Notes under the pieces: generated by a model
Database searches by the model: none
What the model was told of the DNA's origin: nothing
What the model saw: the letters and a program-made list of their open reading frames with translations, nothing else
Made by a program: the position numbers and the translations under genes
From: Prevotellaceae bacterium UBA4336
GTDB lineage: Bacteria > Bacteroidota > Bacteroidia > Bacteroidales > Bacteroidaceae
DNA length: 64,000 nucleotides
Direction of reading: 5' to 3'
NCBI GenBank assembly: GCA_002394305.1
Contig: DGTM01000011.1
Coordinates: 86,771 to 150,770 of the forward strand
In this document: positions 40,180 through 48,306 of the stretch, one piece after another
Layout: every line of letters begins with the position of its first letter
How positions within the stretch are numbered: the stretch's first letter is position 1

Positions 40180-41175
40180 ATGTGTAATTATAGTGCTTCT
40201 GATTTCAAGAAGGGACAGCCGCGGTGGTGTCCCGGGTGTGGCGACCATTTCTTCCTCGCCAGTCTCCACAAAGCAATGGCAGAGATAGGTGTGGCGCCAA
40301 GTGAGACTGCCGTCATCAGCGGTATCGGCTGTTCCAGCCGCCTGCCGCACTACATGGCAACCTATGGCATGAACACCATTCACGGTCGCGCCGCAGCCAT
40401 CGCAACGGGCTGCAAGGTGGCAAACCCCGACCTGACCGTATGGCAGGTCAGCGGCGACGGCGACGGCCTCGCCATCGGCGGCAACCACTTCATACATGCC
40501 AACCGCCGCAACATCAATCTGAACATGATTCTGCTCAACAACCGCATCTATGGCCTGACGAAGGGACAGTACAGCCCCACCAGTCCACGCGGCTTCGTCA
40601 GCAAGTCATCGCCCTACGGAACGGTGGAGGACCCCTTCCGCCCTGCTGAGCTCTGCTTCGGCGCACGCGGACATTTCTTTGCTCGTGCCGTTGCCACCGA
40701 TGCTCCGGGAACCATCGAGGTGCTCAAGGCTGCCTACAATCATAAGGGCGCCAGCGTCTGCGAGATCCTGCAGAACTGCGTCATCTTCAACAACGGCACC
40801 CACGACGCGGTCTACTCCAAGGAAGGCCGTGCCAAGAATGCCATCTACCTCCGTCACGGCGAGAAGATGCTCTTTGGCGAGAATGGCGAGTACGGCATCG
40901 TGCAGGAAGGCTTCAACATCAAGCCCGTGAAACTTGGCGAAGACGGTTACACCGAAGCCGACGTACTGGTTCACGACGCCAAGTGCGAGGACAATACCCT
41001 GCAGCTGAAGCTTGCCGAGCTGGAGTGGCCCGTGGCCCTCGGCGTCATCCGCGACGTCGAAGCTCCCACCTACGACGATTGCGTCTGGCAGCAAATCGAG
41101 GACATCAAGACGAAGAAGAAGTACCACAACTTCGCCGAGCTCCTCGAGACAAACGACATCTGGGAGGTGAAGTAG
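40180..41175 (+). CDS. korB: 2-oxoacid:ferredoxin oxidoreductase, beta subunit
   Basis: 331 residues, typical length. WCPGCGDHFFLASL carries the conserved Cys pair near the N-terminus. The thiamine diphosphate site reads VWQVSGDGDGLAIGGNH (GDGD...N, about 87-103) with NNRIYGLTKGQYSPTS. The N-terminal SGIGCSSRLPHY is also conserved. It binds TPP and, with KorA, forms the KorAB enzyme that links 2-oxoglutarate to succinyl-CoA and reduced ferredoxin in anaerobes. Its leader (39992-40179) is entirely derived from the cassette end and its repeat, so its expression may differ from that of korA. Confidence 0.94.
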   Translation: MCNYSASDFKKGQPRWCPGCGDHFFLASLHKAMAEIGVAPSETAVISGIGCSSRLPHYMATYGMNTIHGRAAAIATGCKVANPDLTVWQVSGDGDGLAIGGNHFIHANRRNINLNMILLNNRIYGLTKGQYSPTSPRGFVSKSSPYGTVEDPFRPAELCFGARGHFFARAVATDAPGTIEVLKAAYNHKGASVCEILQNCVIFNNGTHDAVYSKEGRAKNAIYLRHGEKMLFGENGEYGIVQEGFNIKPVKLGEDGYTEADVLVHDAKCEDNTLQLKLAELEWPVALGVIRDVEAPTYDDCVWQQIEDIKTKKKYHNFAELLETNDIWEVK

Positions 41176-41199
41176 AGACGGGCACCATAGTAAAAAAGC

Positions 41200-41241
41200 A
41201 AAGGCACCATCGGAGGACTGTGAAGTCACGATGGTGCCTTT
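41200..41241. terminator. Bidirectional terminator between korB and GH3
   Basis: A 13-bp stem (AAAGGCACCATCG/CGATGGTGCCTTT) is flanked by an A run upstream and a T run downstream, so it can end both korB (plus) and the GH3 operon (minus). Confidence 0.88.
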
Positions 41242-41267
41242 TTTGTCTTGCTATGCGGTGAGCAGCC

Positions 41268-43706
41268 TTAGAGCGTAAACTCTGTCCGTTGGTTGCCGAC
41301 GGTAGCTCGGAACTGACCAGGCTCAAGCGTCCACTGCATGTCCTCGTTCACAAAGGCGAGGTCGGATGGGCGGACAGTGAGCGTGACGGTCTTTGTTTCG
41401 TGGGGCGCCAACTCGACTTTGGTGAAGGCACGCAGGCGCTTAACATCAGGTGTGAGCGAGGCAACGAGGTCGGAGACGAAGAGCAGCACTGGTTCCTTGA
41501 CCTTGCGGTCGGACAGATTGGTCACTTCTACCGTGAAGCGGATGTTGCCATCGAAAGTCGTGCCGGCAGCTGTCTTGGGCGAGAAGCCTTTGCTGGGCGA
41601 AGCCTTGCCAGTGGCGGCGGGCGTCTCGACGCGCAGATTGCTGTACTTCACTTCGGAATAGGAGATGCCGGAGCCGAAGGTCCATTGCACGGTGGTGTTG
41701 GCATCGTAGTTGTAGGCTCCGGCCATCGTCTCGACGTACTCGCAAGGCTTGCAGTCGTAGGTGATGAACGAGCCGTGGTACTTGGGATAGGTGTAAGGCA
41801 TGCGTCCGGAGAAGTTGGCTTCGCCGGAGAGCAGGTTAGCCAGAGCATCGCCGCCGTAATTGCCGGGCAGGAAGGTATGGACGACAGCCTTAGCCAGAGG
41901 CTCTATCTCGTTGACGATGCGGGGACGGCCCTCGTTGAGCACCAGCACGATGGGTTTGCCGTACTGAGCTAAGGACTTGACCATCTCCTGCTGGTTACGG
42001 GAGAGGTTGAGGTCGTCGATGTTGCCTGGGGTTTCGGTATAAGAGTTCTCGCCGACAAAGGCCAGGATGACGTCGGCTGCTGCCACCTTCTCCTTGACGC
42101 TGCCGTCCTCCGCCTTGTGGTCGAGGTTGAAGTTACGCCCATCATAGCGGACCATCTCACAGAAGCTGACGTTTTCCTTGCCGAACTTCTGTTCCAGAGC
42201 GCCGAGGAAAGTGCGGTACTTGCCTATTTCCCTGGCGATAGCATCGGTCCTGTCGCCTTGCCAAGTGTAGCTCCAGCCGCCGTTCATGGTGCGGAAGCTG
42301 TTGGCATTTGGGCCGCAGACGAAGAGCTTCGTGTCTGGCTTCAAAGGCAGAATCTGCTGTTCGTTCTTCAGTAATACCATGCACTCCTCGGCCATTTTCG
42401 TTGCTTCGAGGGCGAACTTGTCGCTGCCGAAGTCGGAGTAAAGACCCTCTAAATCTCCCTTAAAGGGAGACTTCTTGTTCTTCTTTGCTTTAGACGTAGA
42501 CCTAAAAGGCATGTCCCATGTTTCCTTGTCCATCAGGCCGACACGAATCTTGAGGCGCAGGATGCGGCGCACGGCATCGTCGATGCGCGACATGGGCACA
42601 CGGCCCTCGTTCACCAGCTCTACGAGCAGGTCGCAGAAGTCGGTCGAATAGGGGTCCATCGTCATGTCGATGCCTGCATTGATGGCGAGGGCAATGGCAT
42701 CTTTCTTGTTGGCAGCCACATGGTCGCGGCGCCAGATGTTGTCGATGTCGGCCCAGTCTGTCACTATCATGCCGTCCCAGTCAAGTCCTTCTTTGAGCCA
42801 TTCGGTCAGCAGGCGGCGGTTGGCATGGAAGGGCACGCCGTTGTTGTTGGCGGAGTTGACCATCAGGCTCAGCGCACCAGCCTCGCAGCACATGCGGAAG
42901 GGCTGGAAGTACTTCTCCATCATCTCGCGATAGGTCACGCTGGATGGTGTGCGGTCCTTGCCGCTGACGGCAGCACCATAAGCCAGATAGTGCTTCAGAC
43001 AAGCTGCCACGTTCTGCATCCCCACATGGTTGGGGTCATTGCCCTGAAGACCGCGTGTCAGCTCGGAAGCCATGATGCCGTTCAGCAGCACGTCCTCGCC
43101 GAAGCTCTCCCACATGCGGGGCCAGAGCGGAGAACGTGCCACATCCATGACGGGCGAATACACCCAGGGAATGAGGCAGGCACGACTCTCGTAGGCCGTA
43201 ATCTCGCCGATGCGACGGGGAATGGCAGCATTGAAGCTGGCGCCTTGTCCCACTTCCTGCGGGAAGAACGTCGCGCCCCAGGTGTAGCTGGCACCGTGTA
43301 TCTGGTCGACACCATATATCTGCGGCACACCGCACTGCTCCATGGAAGCCTCGTTGAGGGTGCAGATGATGTTTGCCCACTTCTCTGGCGTCTGCGCCAC
43401 ACCGAAAGGCACGTTCAGGATGGAGCCCACGCGGTACTTCCCGAACACGTTATCGACGGCTTCTGCCGACAACATACCGCTGGCCAGCGTGCGCGAGGAG
43501 TTGTTGTCCTTCACGTTGCCGTCGCTCGAACTCTGCGCTACCTTGTCGATAGCCAGTTCGCACATCTGCCCCACCTTGTCACGGAGTGTCATCTTGGAGA
43601 GCAATGCTTCGACTTGTGCTTCGACCTTTTCGTCACGGGGGATGCACTGCGAGCTCGCGGGCAGTGCGATGGCTGCCCCTATGATGGTTGCGAATAGATA
43701 CTTCAT
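41268..43706 (-). CDS. Glycoside hydrolase family 3 beta-glucosidase
   Basis: 812 residues with signal peptide (ending PASSQ). In the GH3 N-terminal barrel, GVDQIHGASYTWGATFFPQ, CLKHYLAYGAAVSGKDR and the nucleophile loop DGMIVTDWADIDN (Asp317) are clear. The alpha/beta sandwich (about 425-640) includes VLLKNEQQILPL, and a C-terminal FnIII-like domain (about 690-812) ends the protein. It probably splits cello- or gluco-oligosaccharides to glucose in the periplasm. It is the last gene of the beta-glucan PUL. Residues about 411-421 between the two main domains are encoded by an in-frame palindromic repeat (42441-42475, peptide KKSPFKGDLEG). Confidence 0.94.
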   Translation of the reverse strand: MKYLFATIIGAAIALPASSQCIPRDEKVEAQVEALLSKMTLRDKVGQMCELAIDKVAQSSSDGNVKDNNSSRTLASGMLSAEAVDNVFGKYRVGSILNVPFGVAQTPEKWANIICTLNEASMEQCGVPQIYGVDQIHGASYTWGATFFPQEVGQGASFNAAIPRRIGEITAYESRACLIPWVYSPVMDVARSPLWPRMWESFGEDVLLNGIMASELTRGLQGNDPNHVGMQNVAACLKHYLAYGAAVSGKDRTPSSVTYREMMEKYFQPFRMCCEAGALSLMVNSANNNGVPFHANRRLLTEWLKEGLDWDGMIVTDWADIDNIWRRDHVAANKKDAIALAINAGIDMTMDPYSTDFCDLLVELVNEGRVPMSRIDDAVRRILRLKIRVGLMDKETWDMPFRSTSKAKKNKKSPFKGDLEGLYSDFGSDKFALEATKMAEECMVLLKNEQQILPLKPDTKLFVCGPNANSFRTMNGGWSYTWQGDRTDAIAREIGKYRTFLGALEQKFGKENVSFCEMVRYDGRNFNLDHKAEDGSVKEKVAAADVILAFVGENSYTETPGNIDDLNLSRNQQEMVKSLAQYGKPIVLVLNEGRPRIVNEIEPLAKAVVHTFLPGNYGGDALANLLSGEANFSGRMPYTYPKYHGSFITYDCKPCEYVETMAGAYNYDANTTVQWTFGSGISYSEVKYSNLRVETPAATGKASPSKGFSPKTAAGTTFDGNIRFTVEVTNLSDRKVKEPVLLFVSDLVASLTPDVKRLRAFTKVELAPHETKTVTLTVRPSDLAFVNEDMQWTLEPGQFRATVGNQRTEFTL
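42441..42475. repeat. In-frame palindromic repeat in GH3 gene
   Basis: AAGACCCTCTAAATCTCCCT then TAAAGGGAGACTT is a compact member of the family, located in the linker between the barrel and sandwich domains. Confidence 0.75.
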
Positions 43707-43717
43707 ATTAAAAGGTG

Positions 43718-43744
43718 AAAAATTAAAAATTAAAAATTAAAAAT
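43718..43744. repeat. AATTAAA tandem repeat between symporter and GH3 genes
   Basis: Four AAAAATT units fill most of the short intergenic gap and run into the symporter stop codon. Confidence 0.7.
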
Positions 43745-45088
43745 TTATTTCTTTATTGGGAAGTAATATGCCAGCAGCCCCATCGCCAAGGCAATGGCGG
43801 CGGGGAAGAGGGAGAAGAGTGCCCAAACCATTGTGCGGACACTGTCCGTGACGGAAGCAGGGTCGATGACGGTATTGCCAAACTCGTCGCTCACCATCGT
43901 TGCACCAGCCAGCGCCAGCAGCAAGGCAATGAGTGACCCCGATATGGCTCCGCCAAGCTTCTGCGCCATCGTGCCGCTGGAGAAGATGAGACCCGTGCAG
44001 GAAGTTCCGTTCTTCTGCGTGGCATAGTCGCTGACGTCGGCATAGAGCGACCAGAGCACTGGCGAATACAGGCCGATGCCTACACTCGTCACGATGACCG
44101 TCAGGACGATGAGCGAGATGCTTTCAGGCCTTGCGGGAATGAAGAAGAAGGCCAGCGAGGACACAACGCAGATAACGGACGACCAGACGAAAGCCATCCG
44201 CTTGGAACCAACCATACGCGTGAAGCGGGGGCTCAGACCACCAAATATCATGCAGGTCACTTCGCCGAAAGCCATCAGCACCGTATAGTTGATGATGAGT
44301 CCGCTCACCGTTATCTCACGCCCCAGACAGTACTCCATCATATAACCAGCCGCCGCAAAGCGGAAACCATTGAAGAAGTTGGTACAGAGAGCAATGAGCG
44401 TCAGGAATATCCAAGGGCGGTTGCGCAGCAGATCGACGAACTGCCGCATCTGGAACTTCTCTGCGCGGACTGGCTTCAGCCGTTCTTTGGTCATCAGACC
44501 ACAAGCCAACGTCATCAGGCAAGCCGTCAAGCCAAACACAGCACCCACAGCCGCATACTGCCGCTGGTCACTGCCACCGACAGCACGCTGCAGGTAGGGG
44601 AAGGCAGCCAGCGTGACAAACGACATGGCGTAAGCGCCCACCATTCGGTAGGACGAGAACTGATTCTTCTCGTCGTCATTGTCCGTCATCACGCCCAGCA
44701 TAGCTCCGTATGGCACATTGACCATCGTATAGACAGCCATCATAAGCAGATAGAGCGCGTAGGCATAGATGCGCTTGCCCACAGGCCCCAGCTCTGGGGT
44801 GTAGAGCAAGAACGCAAAGACCACTCCCAAAGGAATGGAACCGAAGATGAGCCACGGGCGATAGGTACCCCAACGCGACTGTGTACGGTCGGCGATACTG
44901 CCCATAAGGGGGTCTGTGACCACGTCGAACATACGCGCCACGAGCATCAGCATCGCCGCATCAGTGAACGTCAGACCGAATACGTTAGTAAAGAACAGTG
45001 GGAAGGCCACAGACATGACCTTCCACACAGTTCCGCCCGAAGCTGCATCGCCCAGGGCGTAACCAAGTTTTTCCCAGCGAGATGCCAT
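43745..45088 (-). CDS. GPH-family sugar:cation symporter (MelB-like)
   Basis: 447 residues. The first ATG at 45088 overlaps the stop of the upstream lipoprotein (TGATG), so translation is coupled. Twelve transmembrane helices are apparent, with GPH motifs such as MFDVVTDPLMGSIADRTQSRWGTYRPWL (helix 2-3 region, the cation/sugar-coordinating Asp residues included) and VNVPYGAMLGVMTDNDDEKNQFSSYR. It probably takes up the glucose, cellobiose or cello-oligosaccharides released by the PUL into the cytoplasm, where GH94 phosphorolysis can act. A symporter encoded inside a PUL is common in Prevotella and Bacteroides. Confidence 0.92.
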   Translation of the reverse strand: MASRWEKLGYALGDAASGGTVWKVMSVAFPLFFTNVFGLTFTDAAMLMLVARMFDVVTDPLMGSIADRTQSRWGTYRPWLIFGSIPLGVVFAFLLYTPELGPVGKRIYAYALYLLMMAVYTMVNVPYGAMLGVMTDNDDEKNQFSSYRMVGAYAMSFVTLAAFPYLQRAVGGSDQRQYAAVGAVFGLTACLMTLACGLMTKERLKPVRAEKFQMRQFVDLLRNRPWIFLTLIALCTNFFNGFRFAAAGYMMEYCLGREITVSGLIINYTVLMAFGEVTCMIFGGLSPRFTRMVGSKRMAFVWSSVICVVSSLAFFFIPARPESISLIVLTVIVTSVGIGLYSPVLWSLYADVSDYATQKNGTSCTGLIFSSGTMAQKLGGAISGSLIALLLALAGATMVSDEFGNTVIDPASVTDSVRTMVWALFSLFPAAIALAMGLLAYYFPIKK

Positions 45089-46485
45089 CACTTGAACGTA
45101 ATCTTGCTGACACGATAGCCGAAGCCTACCAAAGACATCGCTCCACGTTCATCAACCAGTGCCTTGCAGTGCTGGTCGTATGTGAACTCGAAGGGATTAG
45201 GAGTTTCTTCTGTCAAGTCGAACTGAGCGATAAGGTTGTCCTCGGGATTATCTCCCCACCAAGGCGTTGTGATGCGCATGGCATGATACTCTGCCTCGGG
45301 CGTGTCGTAATAGATACTAATGGTAGCCCCCACTGGCACATCTGCCATTTCCTCTGCAGTTAGTTTACAGAGGTCAGCATTCCAGTCGATGGTTACGGGA
45401 TCACCCTCCCAAAGCACTGTTGCACCCACCATCTTGTCGTAGGCAACCTTCTGCACATTGTAGCCGAAGCCAACCAGGCATATTGCGCCACGCTCCTCTA
45501 CCAAAGCCTTGCAACGCTCGTCATAGACAAAGATGAAGGGGTTGGGGGTTTCGGCAGTGATGTCGAACTGACCGACAAGGTTGTCCTCCGGATTGTCTCC
45601 CCACCAAGGCGTTGTGATGCGCATGGCATGATACTCTGCTTCTGGAGTAGTGTAGTAAACCTTTATCTCTGTGCCAACAGGCACGTCTGCCATCTGCTCG
45701 GCAGTAATCTTGCAAAGGTCGACATTCCAGTCGATAGCCTGGTCGCCTTCCCAAAGTGCCACTTCCACGATGTCGGGGTCAACCCATTCTTCGTCTGTTA
45801 CTGTCACCATGCCACAGCCAAAGCGCTCTGCCTTGTCATTCACAGCCGACACACGATAGATGCCTTTGGGCATGTCTGCGGGTAAGGTCACAGTCACACT
45901 CTTGCCGTCTGCTGCGGCAATGCAAGGAAGCGAAATGCTTCCATCCACAACGGGTTGAGTGCTCTGCGGCTCATCGGCACGAGTAGCTGCTTCTTCCGGA
46001 ACAGGTGTGAAGACGAGTGTCTTGACTCCTGCCAGGTTGGTGCCCTCGATGGTGAAGAGATTACCAGGGTTCAGCCAACGGTTCTTTTCCTTGTTGTCCA
46101 ACTGAGGATCCTCTGCCAAAGCACCGACAGTGAGCTTCACGGTACGTGTAGCTACCTTGCCAGCCTGTGTGGTAGCCTTGATGATCAGGTCATAATTGCC
46201 TGCCTCAAACTGCTTGTTGAAAGTTGTTCCAGTGCCCAGCACGCGACCATCGGAAATCCACTCAATTGTGGTGTGATTGGCAGGCGTTACAACGACTTCC
46301 ATAGAAAACACCTCGTCGCGGTTCTGGTTCACACTTGTCTCTGCACTGCCCTCAATGGAAGAAGGAGCCAGGAATCGCGGCGTGTCGTCGGGTCCGGCAG
46401 TGATATAAGGTTCATCGCTGGAACAGCCTGCAAGCGACAGCAGGAGTGTAGCTGCCAGCAGGAGGAGATTATATTTCTTTTTCAT
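45088..46485 (-). CDS. Surface glycan-binding lipoprotein with duplicated C-terminal module
   Basis: 465 residues. The lipobox is SLAGC (Cys21). Residues about 40-120 are PKD/Ig-like (VVVTPANHTTIEWISDG), about 125-232 IPT-like (NRWLNPGNLFTIEGTNLAGV). Two tandem modules (about 242-350 and 357-465) are nearly identical, each with LWEGD..IDWN.DLCK, PEAEYHAMRITTPWWGDNPEDN and a GFGY end. They are rich in Trp and acidic residues, as expected of carbohydrate-binding sites. By position (after SusD) it should be the SusE/F-like or SGBP-B protein of this PUL. I do not recognise the module as a named CBM family. Identical DNA runs show recent duplication. Confidence 0.88.
   Translation of the reverse strand: MKKKYNLLLLAATLLLSLAGCSSDEPYITAGPDDTPRFLAPSSIEGSAETSVNQNRDEVFSMEVVVTPANHTTIEWISDGRVLGTGTTFNKQFEAGNYDLIIKATTQAGKVATRTVKLTVGALAEDPQLDNKEKNRWLNPGNLFTIEGTNLAGVKTLVFTPVPEEAATRADEPQSTQPVVDGSISLPCIAAADGKSVTVTLPADMPKGIYRVSAVNDKAERFGCGMVTVTDEEWVDPDIVEVALWEGDQAIDWNVDLCKITAEQMADVPVGTEIKVYYTTPEAEYHAMRITTPWWGDNPEDNLVGQFDITAETPNPFIFVYDERCKALVEERGAICLVGFGYNVQKVAYDKMVGATVLWEGDPVTIDWNADLCKLTAEEMADVPVGATISIYYDTPEAEYHAMRITTPWWGDNPEDNLIAQFDLTEETPNPFEFTYDQHCKALVDERGAMSLVGFGYRVSKITFK
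45251..45639. repeat. Coding direct repeat in surface lipoprotein gene
   Basis: A 44-base stretch starting TCTCCCCACCAAGGCGTTGT is identical at 45251-45294 and 45596-45639, an offset of exactly 345 bases (115 codons). Further similarity continues on both sides. Confidence 0.9.
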
Positions 46486-46504
46486 AGTTGCTTATTTTAT
46501 TATA

Positions 46505-48292
46505 TTATAAGGGATATGTTGTATAGTTCTGATCCTTGGTGTCCCACCACATACGCTTGTGCCAGTTGTAGCCTTCTACGCGTGCCTTGGCGTCAGCGTT
46601 ATTCTTGCTGTTATAGTTCTCTTCTTCCAGGGGATAGTACAGACGCACGGGCTGGCTCATGTCGTTGTCGGGGTCTTGATAGCCGTTCTGTCCCTGTCCG
46701 AATTGTGTACGCTCATAGAGCGCAGGGTAGTCACTTCGACGCAGGTTTGCCCATGCCTCCAGAGGATTGGCAAAGTGCAGGAAGTAAGCCTGAGTGTTGA
46801 TTTGCTCTTTGGCTTTCTCCGCATCGGCATTGAGTGTGTGGGCAGCCACGTAAGCGGCAATGTCGGCAGCATCGACAGAACTTGTCTGTGCATAGACCTT
46901 GTTGTGAACTGTTGCAATAGCCTCCTCTATACCTTTTTGATAGAGTGCATTCGCATCTTCACCAATCCAACCCTTGACGGCTGCTTCTGCCTTCAGGAAG
47001 CATACCTCTGCTCCACTGACCAGCATACCGGGTGTCTCGGGCAGGACATACTCTGTTGCCACACTTCCGCGCACAGCCTTGTAGTAGTAGTCTGCTACGA
47101 CCTGTCCTTCACGACCTGCAATGAACTCTTGATAGTGCTGACTGTTTGTCACGCAGCTTGCATCCGGCCATGGGAAGTTTGCCCCACCAGACGTCGAGCC
47201 CTGATCGTACCAGGCCCAGCAAGCGGGAACCATCTGCACGCCCTTCGTGTTGGTGTCGCCGTCGTTCTCTGCTGCCAGCACCTCCTCAGTGAAGTCCTCA
47301 CGACCGTTACGGGGGTCGGTGTTGTCGCGGAAGTTATCGTTCAGGAAGCGGCAGTAGTGATACAGACGCGGGTCGTTCTCTTTCTTCATGTAGTCATAGA
47401 GCGTCATGCCGAAGCCTGTGGGCTGTGTCTTGTCCTGACCGTACATGATTTCGGCAAAGGCATTGACGCGGAAGTCAACATCCTCGTTGCTCGATTCGAA
47501 GGTGAAGGGCTGGTGGATGTACTTCACGTAAGCAGCCTCATTGGATGCGAGCGCACCCTCTTCCTGCATAGCCTCAAGGAACTTTGTCTTTGCCGTTTGG
47601 GAATCGACGTCGGAGATACGCATTGCCAGACGCATCTTCAGGGCATTGGCATATCGAATCCACATCTTCACGTCACCGCCCATTGAGGTGACATCGGCCT
47701 TCTTGAGTGTCTGCGAACTCAAGTCCTGACGGAAAAGAGCGATGCTGGCATCAATCTCATCGAACAGGTACTTGTAGATGTCCTCCTGCTTGTCGTATTT
47801 GGGTGTAATGATACCTTCGTGGGCAGCCTTTCCTGCCTCCGAGACGGGCACATCGCCATAGACGTCGGTAAGGATGTTGAAGAGGTATGCCTTGTGCAAG
47901 CGGATGGCACCAAGCATAGCCTTGTCGTTCTTGCAATTGTACTCGGCATCCACCAGATTCTTGATGCCGTTCTGATAGTGTACGTTCCACAGGGACTGTG
48001 ACACGTCGCTCTTGTACAGGTTGGCCCCGCCGGCATTAGCTGCATTCCAGCTGCCGCCATACATCTGGGTGTAGGGAGCAACATACGCACGGACCGCCTC
48101 CATCGAAGCGAAGCTGCCGTATGTGGAAAGGAGGGCAAAGGTAAGCTGATAGGCGGGTTCCGGGACGGAAGTCTTTGTGTTATCGGTATTCAGGTCCTCC
48201 ATATAGCTGTCAGAACAGCCGGCAAACATGCCTGCCATGCCCAAGCCTAATACCAACACCGCATTTCTGCATTTTGAATATATGTTGTTCAT
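46505..48292 (-). CDS. SusD-like glycan-binding lipoprotein (beta-glucan PUL)
   Basis: 595 residues with lipobox GMFAGC (Cys26). The SusD-like fold is indicated by the helical N-terminal half (YANALKMRLAMRISDVDSQTA) and the C-terminal region with HKRMWWDTKDQN. It is translated right after SusC (14 bases) and forms the lid of that transporter for beta-glucan oligosaccharides. Substrate assignment rests on the GH5, GH94 and GH3 genes of the same operon. Confidence 0.94.
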   Translation of the reverse strand: MNNIYSKCRNAVLVLGLGMAGMFAGCSDSYMEDLNTDNTKTSVPEPAYQLTFALLSTYGSFASMEAVRAYVAPYTQMYGGSWNAANAGGANLYKSDVSQSLWNVHYQNGIKNLVDAEYNCKNDKAMLGAIRLHKAYLFNILTDVYGDVPVSEAGKAAHEGIITPKYDKQEDIYKYLFDEIDASIALFRQDLSSQTLKKADVTSMGGDVKMWIRYANALKMRLAMRISDVDSQTAKTKFLEAMQEEGALASNEAAYVKYIHQPFTFESSNEDVDFRVNAFAEIMYGQDKTQPTGFGMTLYDYMKKENDPRLYHYCRFLNDNFRDNTDPRNGREDFTEEVLAAENDGDTNTKGVQMVPACWAWYDQGSTSGGANFPWPDASCVTNSQHYQEFIAGREGQVVADYYYKAVRGSVATEYVLPETPGMLVSGAEVCFLKAEAAVKGWIGEDANALYQKGIEEAIATVHNKVYAQTSSVDAADIAAYVAAHTLNADAEKAKEQINTQAYFLHFANPLEAWANLRRSDYPALYERTQFGQGQNGYQDPDNDMSQPVRLYYPLEEENYNSKNNADAKARVEGYNWHKRMWWDTKDQNYTTYPL

Positions 48293-48306
48293 AATAGCTT
48301 CTTGTT

